Assembly (NCBI GenBank): GCA_035701285.1
Contig: DASSNT010000069.1
Coordinates: forward strand, 1-31,349
DNA from: DASSBR01 sp035701285
Lineage (GTDB): Bacteria; Pseudomonadota; Gammaproteobacteria; Natronospirales; DASSBR01
DNA: 31,349 bases
Direction: 5' to 3'
A program made the translations under genes and the position numbers. Under the pieces are notes generated by a model. It was not told where the DNA came from, did not search any database, and worked only from the letters and a program-made list of their open reading frames with translations. Positions 24,330 through 31,349 of the stretch are shown piece by piece. Position 1 is the first letter of the stretch. Each line of letters starts with the position of its first letter.

Positions 24330-24635
24330 TTACCAACTCGCCTTGTGCAGACCGGGAACATCACCGCGCATCGCCGCCTCGCGCAGCTTGTTGCGCGCCA
24401 GGCCGAACTTGCGGTACACGCCATGGACGCGGCCGGTCAGCTGACAGCGCTCGTTCAGGCGCACGGGGCTGCCGTCGCGCGGCAGGCTCGCGAGCTTCGC
24501 GACTGCCTCGTGACGCGCCTCCATCGACGTCTCCGGGTCCTTGATAACGCGCTTCAGCTCGGCGCGGCGGGCGGCGTACTTCGCCACCATCTTCTCGCGC
24601 TTGAGCTCGCGGTTGATCATTGATTTCTTCGCCAT
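24330..24635 (-). CDS. rpsN: 30S ribosomal protein S14, zinc-independent form
   Basis: This 101-residue protein opens MAKKSMINRELKREK and has LPRDGSPVRLNERCQLTGR and the end GDVPGLHKASW. The CxxC pairs of the short zinc-binding S14 are missing and the length is that of the long form, so it should not need zinc. It assembles late in the 30S head. Confidence 0.98.
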   Translation of the reverse strand: MAKKSMINRELKREKMVAKYAARRAELKRVIKDPETSMEARHEAVAKLASLPRDGSPVRLNERCQLTGRVHGVYRKFGLARNKLREAAMRGDVPGLHKASW

Positions 24636-24644
24636 GTCCTGTCC

Positions 24645-25187
24645 TCAGGTTCGGAACGGGAAGCTGAACGCTTTCAACAGCGCGCGGCCTTCCTCGTCAG
24701 TCTTCGCCGTGGTGGTAATGGTGATGTCCATGCCACGCACCGCGTCGATCTTGTCGTACTCGATTTCCGGGAAAATGATCTGCTCGCGCACGCCCAGCGT
24801 GTAGTTGCCGCGGCCATCGAAGGCGCGAGCATTCAGGCCGCGAAAGTCGCGCACACGCGGCATCGCGATGTTGATCAGGCGGTCCAGGAACTCGTACATG
24901 CGCTGACGGCGCAGCGTCACCTTGCAGCCGATCGGCCAGCCTTCACGAATCTTGAAACCGGCCACCGACTTTCGAGCATGCGTCACGATCGGCTTCTGGC
25001 CGGTGATCTGCGCCATGTCGCCGGTGGCGTTGTCGACAATCTTCTTGTCGCCGACTGCCTCGCCAAGACCCATGTTCAGCGTGATCTTGGTAATCCGCGG
25101 GACCTCCATGACGTTCTTGTAACCGAACTCGTCGGTCAACTGCTTCGTCACGTTGTCCTGATAATGTTGTTGCAATCTTGTTGCCAT
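24645..25187 (-). CDS. rplE: 50S ribosomal protein L5
   Basis: This 180-residue protein binds 5S rRNA and contacts the P-site tRNA. It has ITLNMGLGEAVGDKK, HARKSVAGFKIREGWPIG and GRGNYTLGVREQIIFPEI. The ATG at 25185-25187 gives MATRLQQHYQD, matching the E. coli start, with GGCGGG upstream. An in-frame ATG at 25202 shares one base with the rplX stop (TAATG) and is an equally coupled alternative that would add five residues. Confidence 0.97.
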   Translation of the reverse strand: MATRLQQHYQDNVTKQLTDEFGYKNVMEVPRITKITLNMGLGEAVGDKKIVDNATGDMAQITGQKPIVTHARKSVAGFKIREGWPIGCKVTLRRQRMYEFLDRLINIAMPRVRDFRGLNARAFDGRGNYTLGVREQIIFPEIEYDKIDAVRGMDITITTTAKTDEEGRALLKAFSFPFRT

Positions 25188-25201
25188 CTGGCTACCCGCC
25201 A

Positions 25202-25516
25202 TTAAACGTCAACGACTTCGTTGTCGGATTTGAAGTACCGGACCTTGCGGCCATCCTCGAGACGCCGGAAGCCGACGCGGTCGCCCTTCTTCGAGGACGG
25301 GTTGTACATCATCACGTTCGACACGTGAATCGGCATCTCGCGATCGATAATGCCACCGGTCACACCCGCGTTCGGGTTCGGCCGCACGTGCTTTTTGGCG
25401 ACGTTCACGCCTTCGATCACCACGCGCTCGTCCAGCACCTTCAGCACCGAGCCGCGCCGACCCTTGTCCTTGCCGGTGATGACGATCACTTCGTCGCCTT
25501 TTTTGATCCTGAGCAT
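25202..25516 (-). CDS. rplX: 50S ribosomal protein L24
   Basis: This 104-residue protein has the KOW motif GDEVIVITGKDKGRRGSVLKV at the N-terminus, then VIEGVNVAKKHVRPN and GFRRLEDGRKVRYFKSD. L24 is one of the two proteins that start 50S assembly and lies at the exit-tunnel rim. The stop codon overlaps a possible rplE start by one base. Confidence 0.98.
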   Translation of the reverse strand: MLRIKKGDEVIVITGKDKGRRGSVLKVLDERVVIEGVNVAKKHVRPNPNAGVTGGIIDREMPIHVSNVMMYNPSSKKGDRVGFRRLEDGRKVRYFKSDNEVVDV

Positions 25517-25528
25517 CGTAAGTCTCCG

Positions 25529-25897
25529 TTACAGCACTTCGGGCGCAAGCGAAATGATCCGCATGAAACGCTCGGTGCGAAGCTCACGCGTCACCGGCCC
25601 GAAAATACGGGTGCCGATAGGCTCGAGCTTGTTATTCAGCAACACGGCGGCATTGCCGTCGAAACGGATCAGGGAGCCGTCGGGACGACGCACACCCTTG
25701 CGCGTCCGCACGACCACCGCGTTGTACACTTCGCCCTTTTTGACGCGGCCACGCGGAATCGCGTCGTTGACGCTGACCTTGATGACGTCGCCGATGCCGG
25801 CATAGCGGCGCTTCGACCCGCCGAGCACTTTGATACAGCGGATGTGGCGCGCGCCGCTGTTGTCGGCGGCATCCAGGACTGTCTGCATCTGAATCAT
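25529..25897 (-). CDS. rplN: 50S ribosomal protein L14
   Basis: This 122-residue protein opens MIQMQTVLDAADNSGAR and has IRCIKVLGGSKRRYAGIGD and RGRVKKGEVYNAVVVRT. L14 forms part of an intersubunit bridge and is the binding site of the silencing factor RsfS. It is the first gene of the spc operon. The 33-base gap before it shows no promoter I can defend. Confidence 0.98.
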   Translation of the reverse strand: MIQMQTVLDAADNSGARHIRCIKVLGGSKRRYAGIGDVIKVSVNDAIPRGRVKKGEVYNAVVVRTRKGVRRPDGSLIRFDGNAAVLLNNKLEPIGTRIFGPVTRELRTERFMRIISLAPEVL

Positions 25898-25930
25898 GAC
25901 TTCGATTCCGTATAGTTAGTTCGTGGCCAC

Positions 25931-26200
25931 TCAGGCGACGGTCGCGCGCTCGACAACTTCCAGCAGCGTCCAGGCCTTGCGTTTCGACATCGGCCGGCAC
26001 GGCGTAATGCTGACGGTATCGCCTTCCTGGCACTGGTTGTCGGCGTCATGCGCCACCAGCTTGGTCCGGCGGCGAATGTACTTGCCGTACAACGGATGCT
26101 TGACCAGCCGTTCAACAACAACCGTGATGGTCTTGTCCATCTTGTTGCTGACGACCTTGCCGGTAACCGACCGGACCGGTTTTTCGTTCGTGTCGCTCAT
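25931..26200 (-). CDS. rpsQ: 30S ribosomal protein S17
   Basis: This 89-residue protein has the OB-fold core TGKVVSNKMDKTITVVVERL, HPLYGKYIRRRTK and DTVSITPCRPMSKRK. S17 is a primary binder of the 16S 5' domain. It overlaps rpmC by four bases (ATGA) and ends the S10 operon. Confidence 0.98.
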   Translation of the reverse strand: MSDTNEKPVRSVTGKVVSNKMDKTITVVVERLVKHPLYGKYIRRRTKLVAHDADNQCQEGDTVSITPCRPMSKRKAWTLLEVVERATVA

Positions 26201-26388
26201 GCTTTCGCCTGTTCGTTCTGCACGGTCCTGACCCGCGCGATATCACGCTTGACGCGGCCGAGCTGATCGGTGCGCGCCAACTGGCCGCTGCCCGCCTGCA
26301 TCCGCAGGTTGAACAACTCGCGCTTCAGCGCCAGCAATTCCTCGTTCAATTCTTTCGCGCTCTTGTCGCGCAGTTCGCTTGCTTTCAT
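26197..26388 (-). CDS. rpmC: 50S ribosomal protein L29
   Basis: This 63-residue two-helix protein opens MKASELRDKSAKELNEEL and has LFNLRMQAGSGQLAR. L29 lies next to L23 at the exit tunnel. It is coupled on both sides: its ATG shares one base with the rplP stop (TAATG), and its stop overlaps the rpsQ start by four bases. Confidence 0.98.
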   Translation of the reverse strand: MKASELRDKSAKELNEELLALKRELFNLRMQAGSGQLARTDQLGRVKRDIARVRTVQNEQAKA

Positions 26389-26801
26389 TACATCACCGTC
26401 CGAGTGACGAACGTGGTATTCACCGGCAGCTTCGCCGCCGCCAGCCGGAACGCCTCGCGGGCGACGTCTTCGCTGACGCCTTCCATTTCGTAGAGCATGC
26501 GGCCCGGCTGGATCTTCGCGACCCAGTACTCGACGTTGCCCTTGCCGTTGCCCATACGAACTTCGAGCGGTTTCTTCGTCACCGGCACATCCGGGAAAAT
26601 CCGGATCCAGATCTTGCCGCCACGCTTGACATGGCGCGTCATCGCGCGTCGAGCCGCCTCAATCTGGCGGGCGGTGATCCGGCCACGGTCGGTCGCCTTC
26701 AGGCCGAACTCGCCAAAATCGACCGAGTTGCCGACCTGGGCCAACCCGCGGTTCTTGCCCTTCTGCTGCTTGCGGAATTTCGTGCGTTTCGGTTGCAACA
26801 T
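26388..26801 (-). CDS. rplP: 50S ribosomal protein L16
   Basis: This 137-residue protein opens MLQPKRTKFRKQQKGKNRG and has TARQIEAARRAMTRHVKRGG, IWIRIFPDVPVTKKPLE and VRMGNGKGNVEYWVA. The arginine in VRMGNGKG corresponds to the residue hydroxylated by RoxA/YcfD in E. coli. L16 organises the A-site tRNA pocket. I chose ATG 26799-26801 on homology; the frame runs on into rpsC. Confidence 0.98.
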   Translation of the reverse strand: MLQPKRTKFRKQQKGKNRGLAQVGNSVDFGEFGLKATDRGRITARQIEAARRAMTRHVKRGGKIWIRIFPDVPVTKKPLEVRMGNGKGNVEYWVAKIQPGRMLYEMEGVSEDVAREAFRLAAAKLPVNTTFVTRTVM

Positions 26802-26805
26802 GGCG

Positions 26806-27483
26806 TTATACCTTCGCCGTCTTTTCGACCGGGCCTTCCTCGACCACGCTCGTCGCGTCGAGAATCTCGCCCTTGAAAATCCAGACCTTGACGCCGATGA
26901 CGCCATAGGTCGTGCGCGCTTCGGTGAAGCCGTAATCGATGTCGGCGCGCAGCGTATGCAGCGGCACCCGACCTTCGCGGTACCACTCGCTGCGGGCGAT
27001 CTCGGCGCCATTCAGCCGACCGGCCACACGCACCTTGATGCCGAGCGCGCCGAGACGCATCGTGTTGGTGACCGCGCGGCGCATCGCGCGGCGGAACATG
27101 ATGCGGCGCTCAAGCTGCTGGGCCACGCTTTCCGCGACCAGCTGGGCATCGAGTTCCGGTTTGCGAATCTCTTCGATGTTGACGTGCACCGGCACGTCCA
27201 GCATCCCGGTCAGCTCCTTGCGAAGCTTCTCGATGTCCTCGCCTTTCTTGCCGATGACCATGCCCGGGCGCGCGGTATGAATCGTGATCAGCGCCGCCTT
27301 CGCCGGCCGCTCGATCTGGATCCGGCTGACGGAAGCCTGCTTCAGGCGATTCTTCAGAAACTCCCGAATCTTGAGATCGGTGAGCAGCGTGTCGCCGTAC
27401 TTGCGGTTATCCGCGTACCACTTCGAGTTCCAGTCGGCCGCGACGCCGAGCCGAAAACCGACAGGATGAACTTTATGACCCAT
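26806..27483 (-). CDS. rpsC: 30S ribosomal protein S3
   Basis: This 225-residue protein opens MGHKVHPVGFRLG. Its KH domain (about 40-110) has GMVIGKKGEDIEKLR with the GKKG loop, and the C-terminal domain has SEWYREGRVPLHTLRADIDYG. S3 lines the mRNA entry channel and has helicase-like basic residues there. It starts eight bases after the rplV stop. Confidence 0.98.
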   Translation of the reverse strand: MGHKVHPVGFRLGVAADWNSKWYADNRKYGDTLLTDLKIREFLKNRLKQASVSRIQIERPAKAALITIHTARPGMVIGKKGEDIEKLRKELTGMLDVPVHVNIEEIRKPELDAQLVAESVAQQLERRIMFRRAMRRAVTNTMRLGALGIKVRVAGRLNGAEIARSEWYREGRVPLHTLRADIDYGFTEARTTYGVIGVKVWIFKGEILDATSVVEEGPVEKTAKV

Positions 27484-27491
27484 ACAAGTAC

Positions 27492-27824
27492 CTACTTGTC
27501 CGCGACCGTCACTGTAATGTGACTGGTGCGTTTGAGAATCTGGTTGCCACGCCCCTTGGCGCGCGCGCGAAATCGCTTCATCGTCGGCCCTTCGTCGACG
27601 AAAATGCGCGAAACCTTGAGCTCGTCGATGTCCGCGCCTTCGTTGTGCTCGGCATTGGCAATTGCCGATTCGAGCACCTTCTTGACCAGCCGGGCTGCCG
27701 CCTTGGGGCTGAATGCCAGCGTCTGCAAAGCCTGCTCGACCGGCTTGCCGCGCACCTGGTCCGCGACCAGACGGGCTTTCTGCGCCGAAATGCGCGCGAA
27801 CTTGTGTTGTGCCGCCACCTGCAT
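27492..27824 (-). CDS. rplV: 50S ribosomal protein L22
   Basis: This 110-residue protein has KARLVADQVRGKPVEQALQ and the long hairpin GPTMKRFRARAKGRGNQI, which reaches the narrowest part of the exit tunnel where macrolides bind. The hairpin shows no deletion of the kind seen in erythromycin-resistant mutants. Confidence 0.98.
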   Translation of the reverse strand: MQVAAQHKFARISAQKARLVADQVRGKPVEQALQTLAFSPKAAARLVKKVLESAIANAEHNEGADIDELKVSRIFVDEGPTMKRFRARAKGRGNQILKRTSHITVTVADK

Positions 27825-27836
27825 GACACCCGCTCC

Positions 27837-28109
27837 TTACTTCGTCTTCCGGTCGCCGGAATGGCCCTTGAACGTCCGGGTCACGGCGAATTCGCCCAGC
27901 TTGTGCCCGACCATGTTCTCGCTCACCAGCACCGGCACATGCTGCCGGCCGTTGTGGATCGCGAGCGTCAGCCCGACCATCTCCGGCGTAATCATCGAAC
28001 GGCGCGACCAGGTCTTGATCGGCCGCCGGCTGTTGGCCGCCACCGCCGCTGCGACCTTGGCGGCCAGATGCGGGTCGATGAACGGTCCTTTCTTGATCGA
28101 ACGTGGCAC
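27837..28109 (-). CDS. rpsS: 30S ribosomal protein S19
   Basis: This 90-residue protein reads PRSIKKGPFIDPHLA after the start and has TWSRRSMITPEMVGLT, HNGRQHVPVLVSENMVGHK and GEFAVTRTFKGHSG. The start is a GTG at 28107-28109, with GAGGAT six bases upstream; the E. coli homologue begins MPRSLKKGPF at the same place. S19 pairs with S13 in the 30S head. Confidence 0.97.
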   Translation of the reverse strand: MPRSIKKGPFIDPHLAAKVAAAVAANSRRPIKTWSRRSMITPEMVGLTLAIHNGRQHVPVLVSENMVGHKLGEFAVTRTFKGHSGDRKTK

Positions 28110-28113
28110 GTCT

Positions 28114-28953
28114 TTATCCTCTCGATGTCTTGGCCTTGCGGCGGCGGACAATCATGTTGTCGGTACGCTTGTTGCTGCGCGTCTTGAAGCCCTTGGTCGG
28201 CACGCCCCACGGCGACACCGGATGGCGACCGCCCGAGGTACGGCCCTCACCACCGCCGTGCGGATGGTCGACCGGGTTCATGACGACGCCGCGCACCGTC
28301 GGCCGCACACCGCGCCAGCGGCTCGCGCCCGCCTTGCCCAGCGAACGCAGGTTGTGCTCGGAATTGCCGACTTCGCCCACCGTCGCCCGGCATTCCGACA
28401 GCACCCGGCGCATCTCGCCCGAGCGCATCCGCAGCGTCGCGTAAGTTCCTTCGCGAGCGACGATTTGCGCCATCGCGCCGGCACTGCGCGCCATCTGCGC
28501 GCCCTTGCCCGGCTTCAGCTCGATGCAATGCACCGTCGTGCCGACCGGGATGTTGCGCAGCGGCAGGCTGTTCCCTGCCTTGATCGGCGCGTGCGCACCC
28601 GACTGAATCGCGTCGCCGGCCGTCAGGCCCTTCGGCGCGATGATGTAACGACGCTCGCCATCCGCGTACAGCAGCAACGCCAGGTGCGCGCTACGGTTTG
28701 GATCATATTCCAGCCGCTCGACGCGCGCCGGAACATTGTCCTTGTCGCGCTTGAAGTCGACCAGGCGGTAGCGCTGCTTATGGCCGCCACCCTGGTGGCG
28801 CTGCGTCAACCGGCCCTGATTATTGCGACCGCCGGTGCGATTCTTCTTCGCTACCAGCGCGGCGACGGGCTCGCCCTTGTGCAACTCCGGCGTCTGCACG
28901 CTGATCTGGAACCGGCGGCCCGCGGAAGTCGGTTTGGACTTTTTAAGTGCCAT
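28114..28953 (-). CDS. rplB: 50S ribosomal protein L2
   Basis: This 279-residue protein has the L2 fold with GRNNQGRLTQRHQGGGHKQ near the N-terminus, and GVVMNPVDHPHGGGEGRTSG near the C-terminus, which holds the conserved histidine close to the peptidyl-transferase centre. L2 is among the most conserved large-subunit proteins and supports subunit association. Confidence 0.98.
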   Translation of the reverse strand: MALKKSKPTSAGRRFQISVQTPELHKGEPVAALVAKKNRTGGRNNQGRLTQRHQGGGHKQRYRLVDFKRDKDNVPARVERLEYDPNRSAHLALLLYADGERRYIIAPKGLTAGDAIQSGAHAPIKAGNSLPLRNIPVGTTVHCIELKPGKGAQMARSAGAMAQIVAREGTYATLRMRSGEMRRVLSECRATVGEVGNSEHNLRSLGKAGASRWRGVRPTVRGVVMNPVDHPHGGGEGRTSGGRHPVSPWGVPTKGFKTRSNKRTDNMIVRRRKAKTSRG

Positions 28954-28968
28954 GCTGTTTATCCTTCC

Positions 28969-29265
28969 TTACTCGCCCGCGAGCAAGTTGATTTCGCTGC
29001 CCGGCGCCAGCGTGACGTAGGCTTTCTTCCAGTCGCCCTGCCGACCGCGACGGCCGCCGAAGCGCTTCTGCTTGCCGCGCACGTTGACCGTCGATACCGA
29101 CTGCACCTTAACGTCGAACATCAGCTCGATCGCCTTGGAAATATCGGTCTTGGACGCGTCGCGCCGGACCTTGAATACGTTCTGGTTGTGCGCGTCACCC
29201 ACCAGCGTCGCCTTTTCCGACACATGCGGCGCGAGCAGCACGTCCATCAGTTTTGCCTGGTTCAT
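28969..29265 (-). CDS. rplW: 50S ribosomal protein L23
   Basis: This 98-residue protein has LMDVLLAPHVSEKATLV, FKVRRDASKTDISKAIELMF and the basic loop VRGKQKRFGGRRGRQGDWKK. L23 is the docking site of trigger factor and SRP at the tunnel exit; the contact glutamate in VSEKA is present. The ATG at 29263-29265 overlaps the rplD stop by four bases (ATGA) and has GAGGAG upstream. Confidence 0.98.
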   Translation of the reverse strand: MNQAKLMDVLLAPHVSEKATLVGDAHNQNVFKVRRDASKTDISKAIELMFDVKVQSVSTVNVRGKQKRFGGRRGRQGDWKKAYVTLAPGSEINLLAGE

Positions 29266-29873
29266 GACAACCACTCCTCGAGACGGCGCAGCGCGGGGAC
29301 AGTCAGCAACACCTTTTCGTAGCCGACCAGGCTGACCGGGTCGACGCCGTTCACGTCACGCACTTCGACATTGCTCAGATTGCGCGAAGCAAGATACAGC
29401 TTTTCGTCGATGCCGGCGGTGACGATCAGCACGTTGTCGAGCGCCAGCTCTTTAAGCTTGGCGGCGAGCTGCTTGGTCTTCGGCGCCTCGAGACCGAATT
29501 CTTCCAGCACCACCAGACGATCCTGGCGCACCAGCTCGGACAGAATCGACGCCAGCGCACCGCGATACATCTTGCGGTTGACCTTCTGGCTGAAGTCCCG
29601 CGGCTTGGCCGCGAACACCTTGCCACCGCCCTTCCACAGCGGGCTGCGAATGGTGCCGGCGCGCGCGCGGCCGGTGCCCTTCTGGCGCCACGGCTTCTTG
29701 CCGCCGCCACGCACTTCGGTGCGCGTCTTCTGCGCCTTGGTGCCGGCACGGCCACCGGCCAGCCAGGCCGTGACGACCTGATGCACCAGCGATTCGTTGA
29801 ACTCGCGACCGAAGGCCGCGTCGGAAACAGTCAGCGGGGACGCGCCCGAAGCATTATGTAGTTGCAGTTCCAT
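29262..29873 (-). CDS. rplD: 50S ribosomal protein L4
   Basis: This 203-residue protein has the long tunnel loop GGGKKPWRQKGTGRARAG followed by SPLWKGGG (about 56-82), and FSQKVNRKMYRGALASILSE. In E. coli L4 also represses its own operon by binding the S10 leader, acting on both transcription and translation. Here the comparable leader lies after rpsJ, directly before rplC (see 30535-30699), so L4 is the obvious candidate ligand (inference). Confidence 0.98.
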   Translation of the reverse strand: MELQLHNASGASPLTVSDAAFGREFNESLVHQVVTAWLAGGRAGTKAQKTRTEVRGGGKKPWRQKGTGRARAGTIRSPLWKGGGKVFAAKPRDFSQKVNRKMYRGALASILSELVRQDRLVVLEEFGLEAPKTKQLAAKLKELALDNVLIVTAGIDEKLYLASRNLSNVEVRDVNGVDPVSLVGYEKVLLTVPALRRLEEWLS

Positions 29874-29883
29874 TGGCGTCTCC

Positions 29884-30534
29884 TCAGCTCGCCGCCCGGG
29901 CCTTGACGGCCGGACGAACGATAACGTCGCCGCCGGCGGAACCCGGGACGGCGCCGCGAATCAGCAGCAGGTTGCGCTCGACATCGACGCGCACGACTTG
30001 CAGATTCTGAATCGTACGGCGTTTGGCGCCCATGCGACCGGACATCTTCTTGCCCTTGAACACGCGGCCCGGCGTCTGGTTCTGACCGATCGAGCCCGGC
30101 GCGCGGTGCGACAGCGAGTTGCCGTGCGTCATGTCCTGGGTGCGGAAGTTGTGACGTTTGACGGTACCGGCGAAGCCTTTACCGATGGTGATGCCGCTGA
30201 CGTCGACGGTCTGGCCTTCGGCAAACACGTCGGCCTTGATTTCACCACCTGCGGCAAAATCGTCGCCCTCGCCATCATTCAAACGGAATTCCCAGAGGCC
30301 GCGGCCTGCGCCGACATCGGCTTTCTTGAAATGGCCGGCAGCAGCGCCGTTCACCCGGCCTGCGCGGCGCGTACCTATGGTGACCTGCACGGCGCGGTAG
30401 CCGTCGGATTCCATGGATTTGATTTGGCTGATCCGGTTCGGTTCGACCTCGATCACGGTCACCGGAATCGACGCACCGTCTTCCGTAAAGACGCGCGTCA
30501 TGCCGCGCTTGCGGCCGATTACGCCAATAGTCAT
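29884..30534 (-). CDS. rplC: 50S ribosomal protein L3
   Basis: This 216-residue protein opens MTIGVIGRKRGMTRVF and has GKGFAGTVKRHNFRTQDMTH and GSIGQNQTPGRVFKGKKM. The glutamine in the GSIGQNQTPG segment is the methylation site of PrmB in E. coli. L3 starts 50S assembly. I chose ATG 30532-30534, the conserved start, with GAGGAC a few bases upstream; the open frame runs 11 codons further through a hairpin. It is the first gene after the internal promoter at 30705-30733. Confidence 0.98.
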   Translation of the reverse strand: MTIGVIGRKRGMTRVFTEDGASIPVTVIEVEPNRISQIKSMESDGYRAVQVTIGTRRAGRVNGAAAGHFKKADVGAGRGLWEFRLNDGEGDDFAAGGEIKADVFAEGQTVDVSGITIGKGFAGTVKRHNFRTQDMTHGNSLSHRAPGSIGQNQTPGRVFKGKKMSGRMGAKRRTIQNLQVVRVDVERNLLLIRGAVPGSAGGDVIVRPAVKARAAS

Positions 30535-30699
30535 TTTATGTCCTCGTACGCTGCCACTGCCGCGCATGTCGCGGCGAATGCTGCGCTAGATTAATCTGCA
30601 GGCACCGATTTCGATTGACCGACGCCGCGCGGCATAACGCCGCTAACGCATAATGCTCGTGGCCCGTTACAGGCTTCCCCGCAACGGGCCACAGCGAGC
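30535..30699 (-). promoter_or_regulatory. Structured mRNA leader before rplC
   Basis: The predicted transcript start (about 30698) coincides with the foot of a large stem-loop: arms 30655-30668 and 30683-30699, nine inner and five outer base pairs, a 3-base bulge and a 14-base loop. Two more hairpins follow: GCGGC/GCCGC at 30629-30643 and GCCGCG/CGCGGC at 30559-30575, the last ending about 12 bases before the ribosome-binding site. No long T-tract follows any of them. Length (about 165 bases) and hairpin content resemble the E. coli S10 leader, which instead lies before rpsJ. Confidence 0.55.
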
Positions 30700-30704
30700 C
30701 GAAA

Positions 30705-30733
30705 ATTATAGCTGCCAAATTTCCGCCAAACAA
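30705..30733 (-). promoter_or_regulatory. Promoter upstream of rplC
   Basis: On the minus strand TTGTTT (30728-30733) and a perfect TATAAT (30705-30710) are separated by exactly 17 bp. It lies 39 bases after the rpsJ stop codon. It would drive rplC and the genes beyond it separately from tuf-rpsJ. Confidence 0.65.
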
Positions 30734-30772
30734 GCCCTAAGTCGCGTATTCGGCGGATTTTTCGACAGCTTT

Positions 30773-31084
30773 TTAGTTCAGCTTGATCTGCACGTCGACG
30801 CCGGCCGCCAGGTCGAGCTTCATCAGGGCATCGACAGTCTTGTCGGTCGGATCGACGATATCCATCAACCGCTTGTGCGTACGAATCTCGTACTGGTCGC
30901 GGGCGTCCTTGTTGACGTGCGGCGACGTCAGCACGGTGTAACGCTCGCATTTCACCGGCAACGGCACCGGGCCCTTGACCTGGGCCCCGGTACGCTTCGC
31001 CGTGTCGACGATCTCGCGCGCCGACTTGTCGATCAGGCGATGATCGAACGCTTTCAGGCGGATACGGATGTTCTGGTTTGCCAT
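30773..31084 (-). CDS. rpsJ: 30S ribosomal protein S10
   Basis: This 103-residue protein opens MANQNIRIRLKAFDHRLID and has VKGPVPLPVKCERYTVL, SPHVNKDARDQYEIRTHKR and an end in GVDVQIKLN. S10 is part of the 30S head and, as NusE, pairs with NusB in transcription antitermination. It starts three bases after the tuf stop and is separated from rplC by a 238-base gap with its own promoter, so it is probably transcribed mainly as the last gene of the str operon. Confidence 0.98.
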   Translation of the reverse strand: MANQNIRIRLKAFDHRLIDKSAREIVDTAKRTGAQVKGPVPLPVKCERYTVLTSPHVNKDARDQYEIRTHKRLMDIVDPTDKTVDALMKLDLAAGVDVQIKLN

Positions 31085-31087
31085 GAT

Positions 31088-31349
31088 TTACTCGATCACC
31101 TTCGAAACGACGCCGGCGCCCACGGTACGACCACCTTCGCGGATGGCGAACCGAAGACCTTCTTCCATCGCGATCGGCGCGATCAGCGACACGGTCATCT
31201 TGACGTTATCGCCCGGCATGACCATTTCGGTGCCCTGCGGCAGGTCGACCGAGCCGGTGACGTCGGTGGTCCGGAAGTAAAACTGCGGACGATAGCCGTT
31301 GAAGAACGGGGTGTGACGACCGCCTTCTTCCTTGGTCAGGATGTAGACT
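31088..31349 (-). CDS. tuf: Elongation factor Tu, C-terminal part (cut by window edge)
   Basis: The 86 visible residues are the end of EF-Tu domain 3: VYILTKEEGGRHTPFF, GYRPQFYFRTTDVTG, MVMPGDN and LRFAIREGGRTVGAGVV, ending in SKVIE. EF-Tu carries aminoacyl-tRNA to the ribosome. The remaining N-terminal part lies outside the window. The position directly before rpsJ fits the str-S10 junction of gammaproteobacteria. Confidence 0.98.
   Translation of the reverse strand, partial: VYILTKEEGGRHTPFFNGYRPQFYFRTTDVTGSVDLPQGTEMVMPGDNVKMTVSLIAPIAMEEGLRFAIREGGRTVGAGVVSKVIE

Noticed and set aside
27526..29322. Plus-strand frame of about 600 codons opposite the S10 operon
   Set aside because: It spans several ribosomal protein genes on the other strand and has no protein-family features; a by-product of high GC.
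30588..30597. Palindrome AGATTAATCT in the rplC leader
   Set aside because: A short AT-rich dyad with no loop; it cannot form a hairpin and no partner site was seen.
1..31349. CRISPR arrays, insertion sequences, prophage, tRNA or rRNA genes
   Set aside because: No regularly spaced repeats, transposase or integrase frames, long inverted repeats or tRNA-like cloverleaf sequences were noticed on either strand.

Overview
The window looks like a chromosomal segment of a GC-rich gammaproteobacterium. Three things point there: the complete S10-spc-alpha ribosomal order, rpmJ lying directly between secY and rpsM with no infA (betaproteobacteria usually carry infA there), and an ABC-F protein that aligns almost end to end with E. 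coli YbiT. The mix of exported M61 and M49-like peptidases, topoisomerase IB and a FAD-Rieske protein would suit a Xanthomonadales- or Steroidobacterales-like lineage, but that placement is inference.

Positions 1-17364 hold mostly unlinked housekeeping and accessory genes. They are: a truncated Cys-rich small protein (-), a FAD oxidoreductase with a C-terminal Rieske domain (+), topoisomerase IB and an exported M61 peptidase (-), a hipBA-type toxin-antitoxin pair (-), a RIO-family kinase and ybiT (-), an exported M49-like peptidase (+), a membrane diguanylate cyclase (-), gmk and yicC (-), a PP2C phosphatase (+), a small conserved-looking protein (-), and a translationally coupled pair of an MDR-type dehydrogenase and a Gfo/Idh/MocA oxidoreductase (+). 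Two convergent pairs overlap at their stop codons.

Positions 17369-17429 hold two hairpins. The second is a perfect 17-bp stem with A and T tracts on either side, so it can terminate transcription in both directions. It separates the Gfo gene from the end of the ribosomal cluster.

Positions 17446-31349 are one minus-strand block read from high to low coordinates: tuf (partial), rpsJ, a 238-base gap, rplC-rplD-rplW-rplB-rpsS-rplV-rpsC-rplP-rpmC-rpsQ, rplN-rplX-rplE-rpsN-rpsH-rplF-rplR-rpsE-rpmD-rplO-secY-rpmJ, then rpsM-rpsK-rpsD-rpoA-rplQ. Gene order is canonical and no gene is broken. Many junctions are coupled by 1- or 4-base stop/start overlaps. rpsJ follows tuf by 3 bases and so looks like the last gene of the str operon. 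The following gap carries a good promoter (TTGTTT, 17 bp, TATAAT) and a structured leader of about 165 bases before rplC. A second promoter-like sequence overlaps the rpmJ stop codon and would drive the alpha operon.

No defence island, CRISPR array, prophage, insertion sequence, tRNA or rRNA was seen. The most interesting non-coding signal is the relocated leader before rplC. The most interesting protein-level items are the FAD-Rieske protein, the MDR/Gfo pair and hipBA next to a RIO kinase. I found no convincing previously undescribed system.
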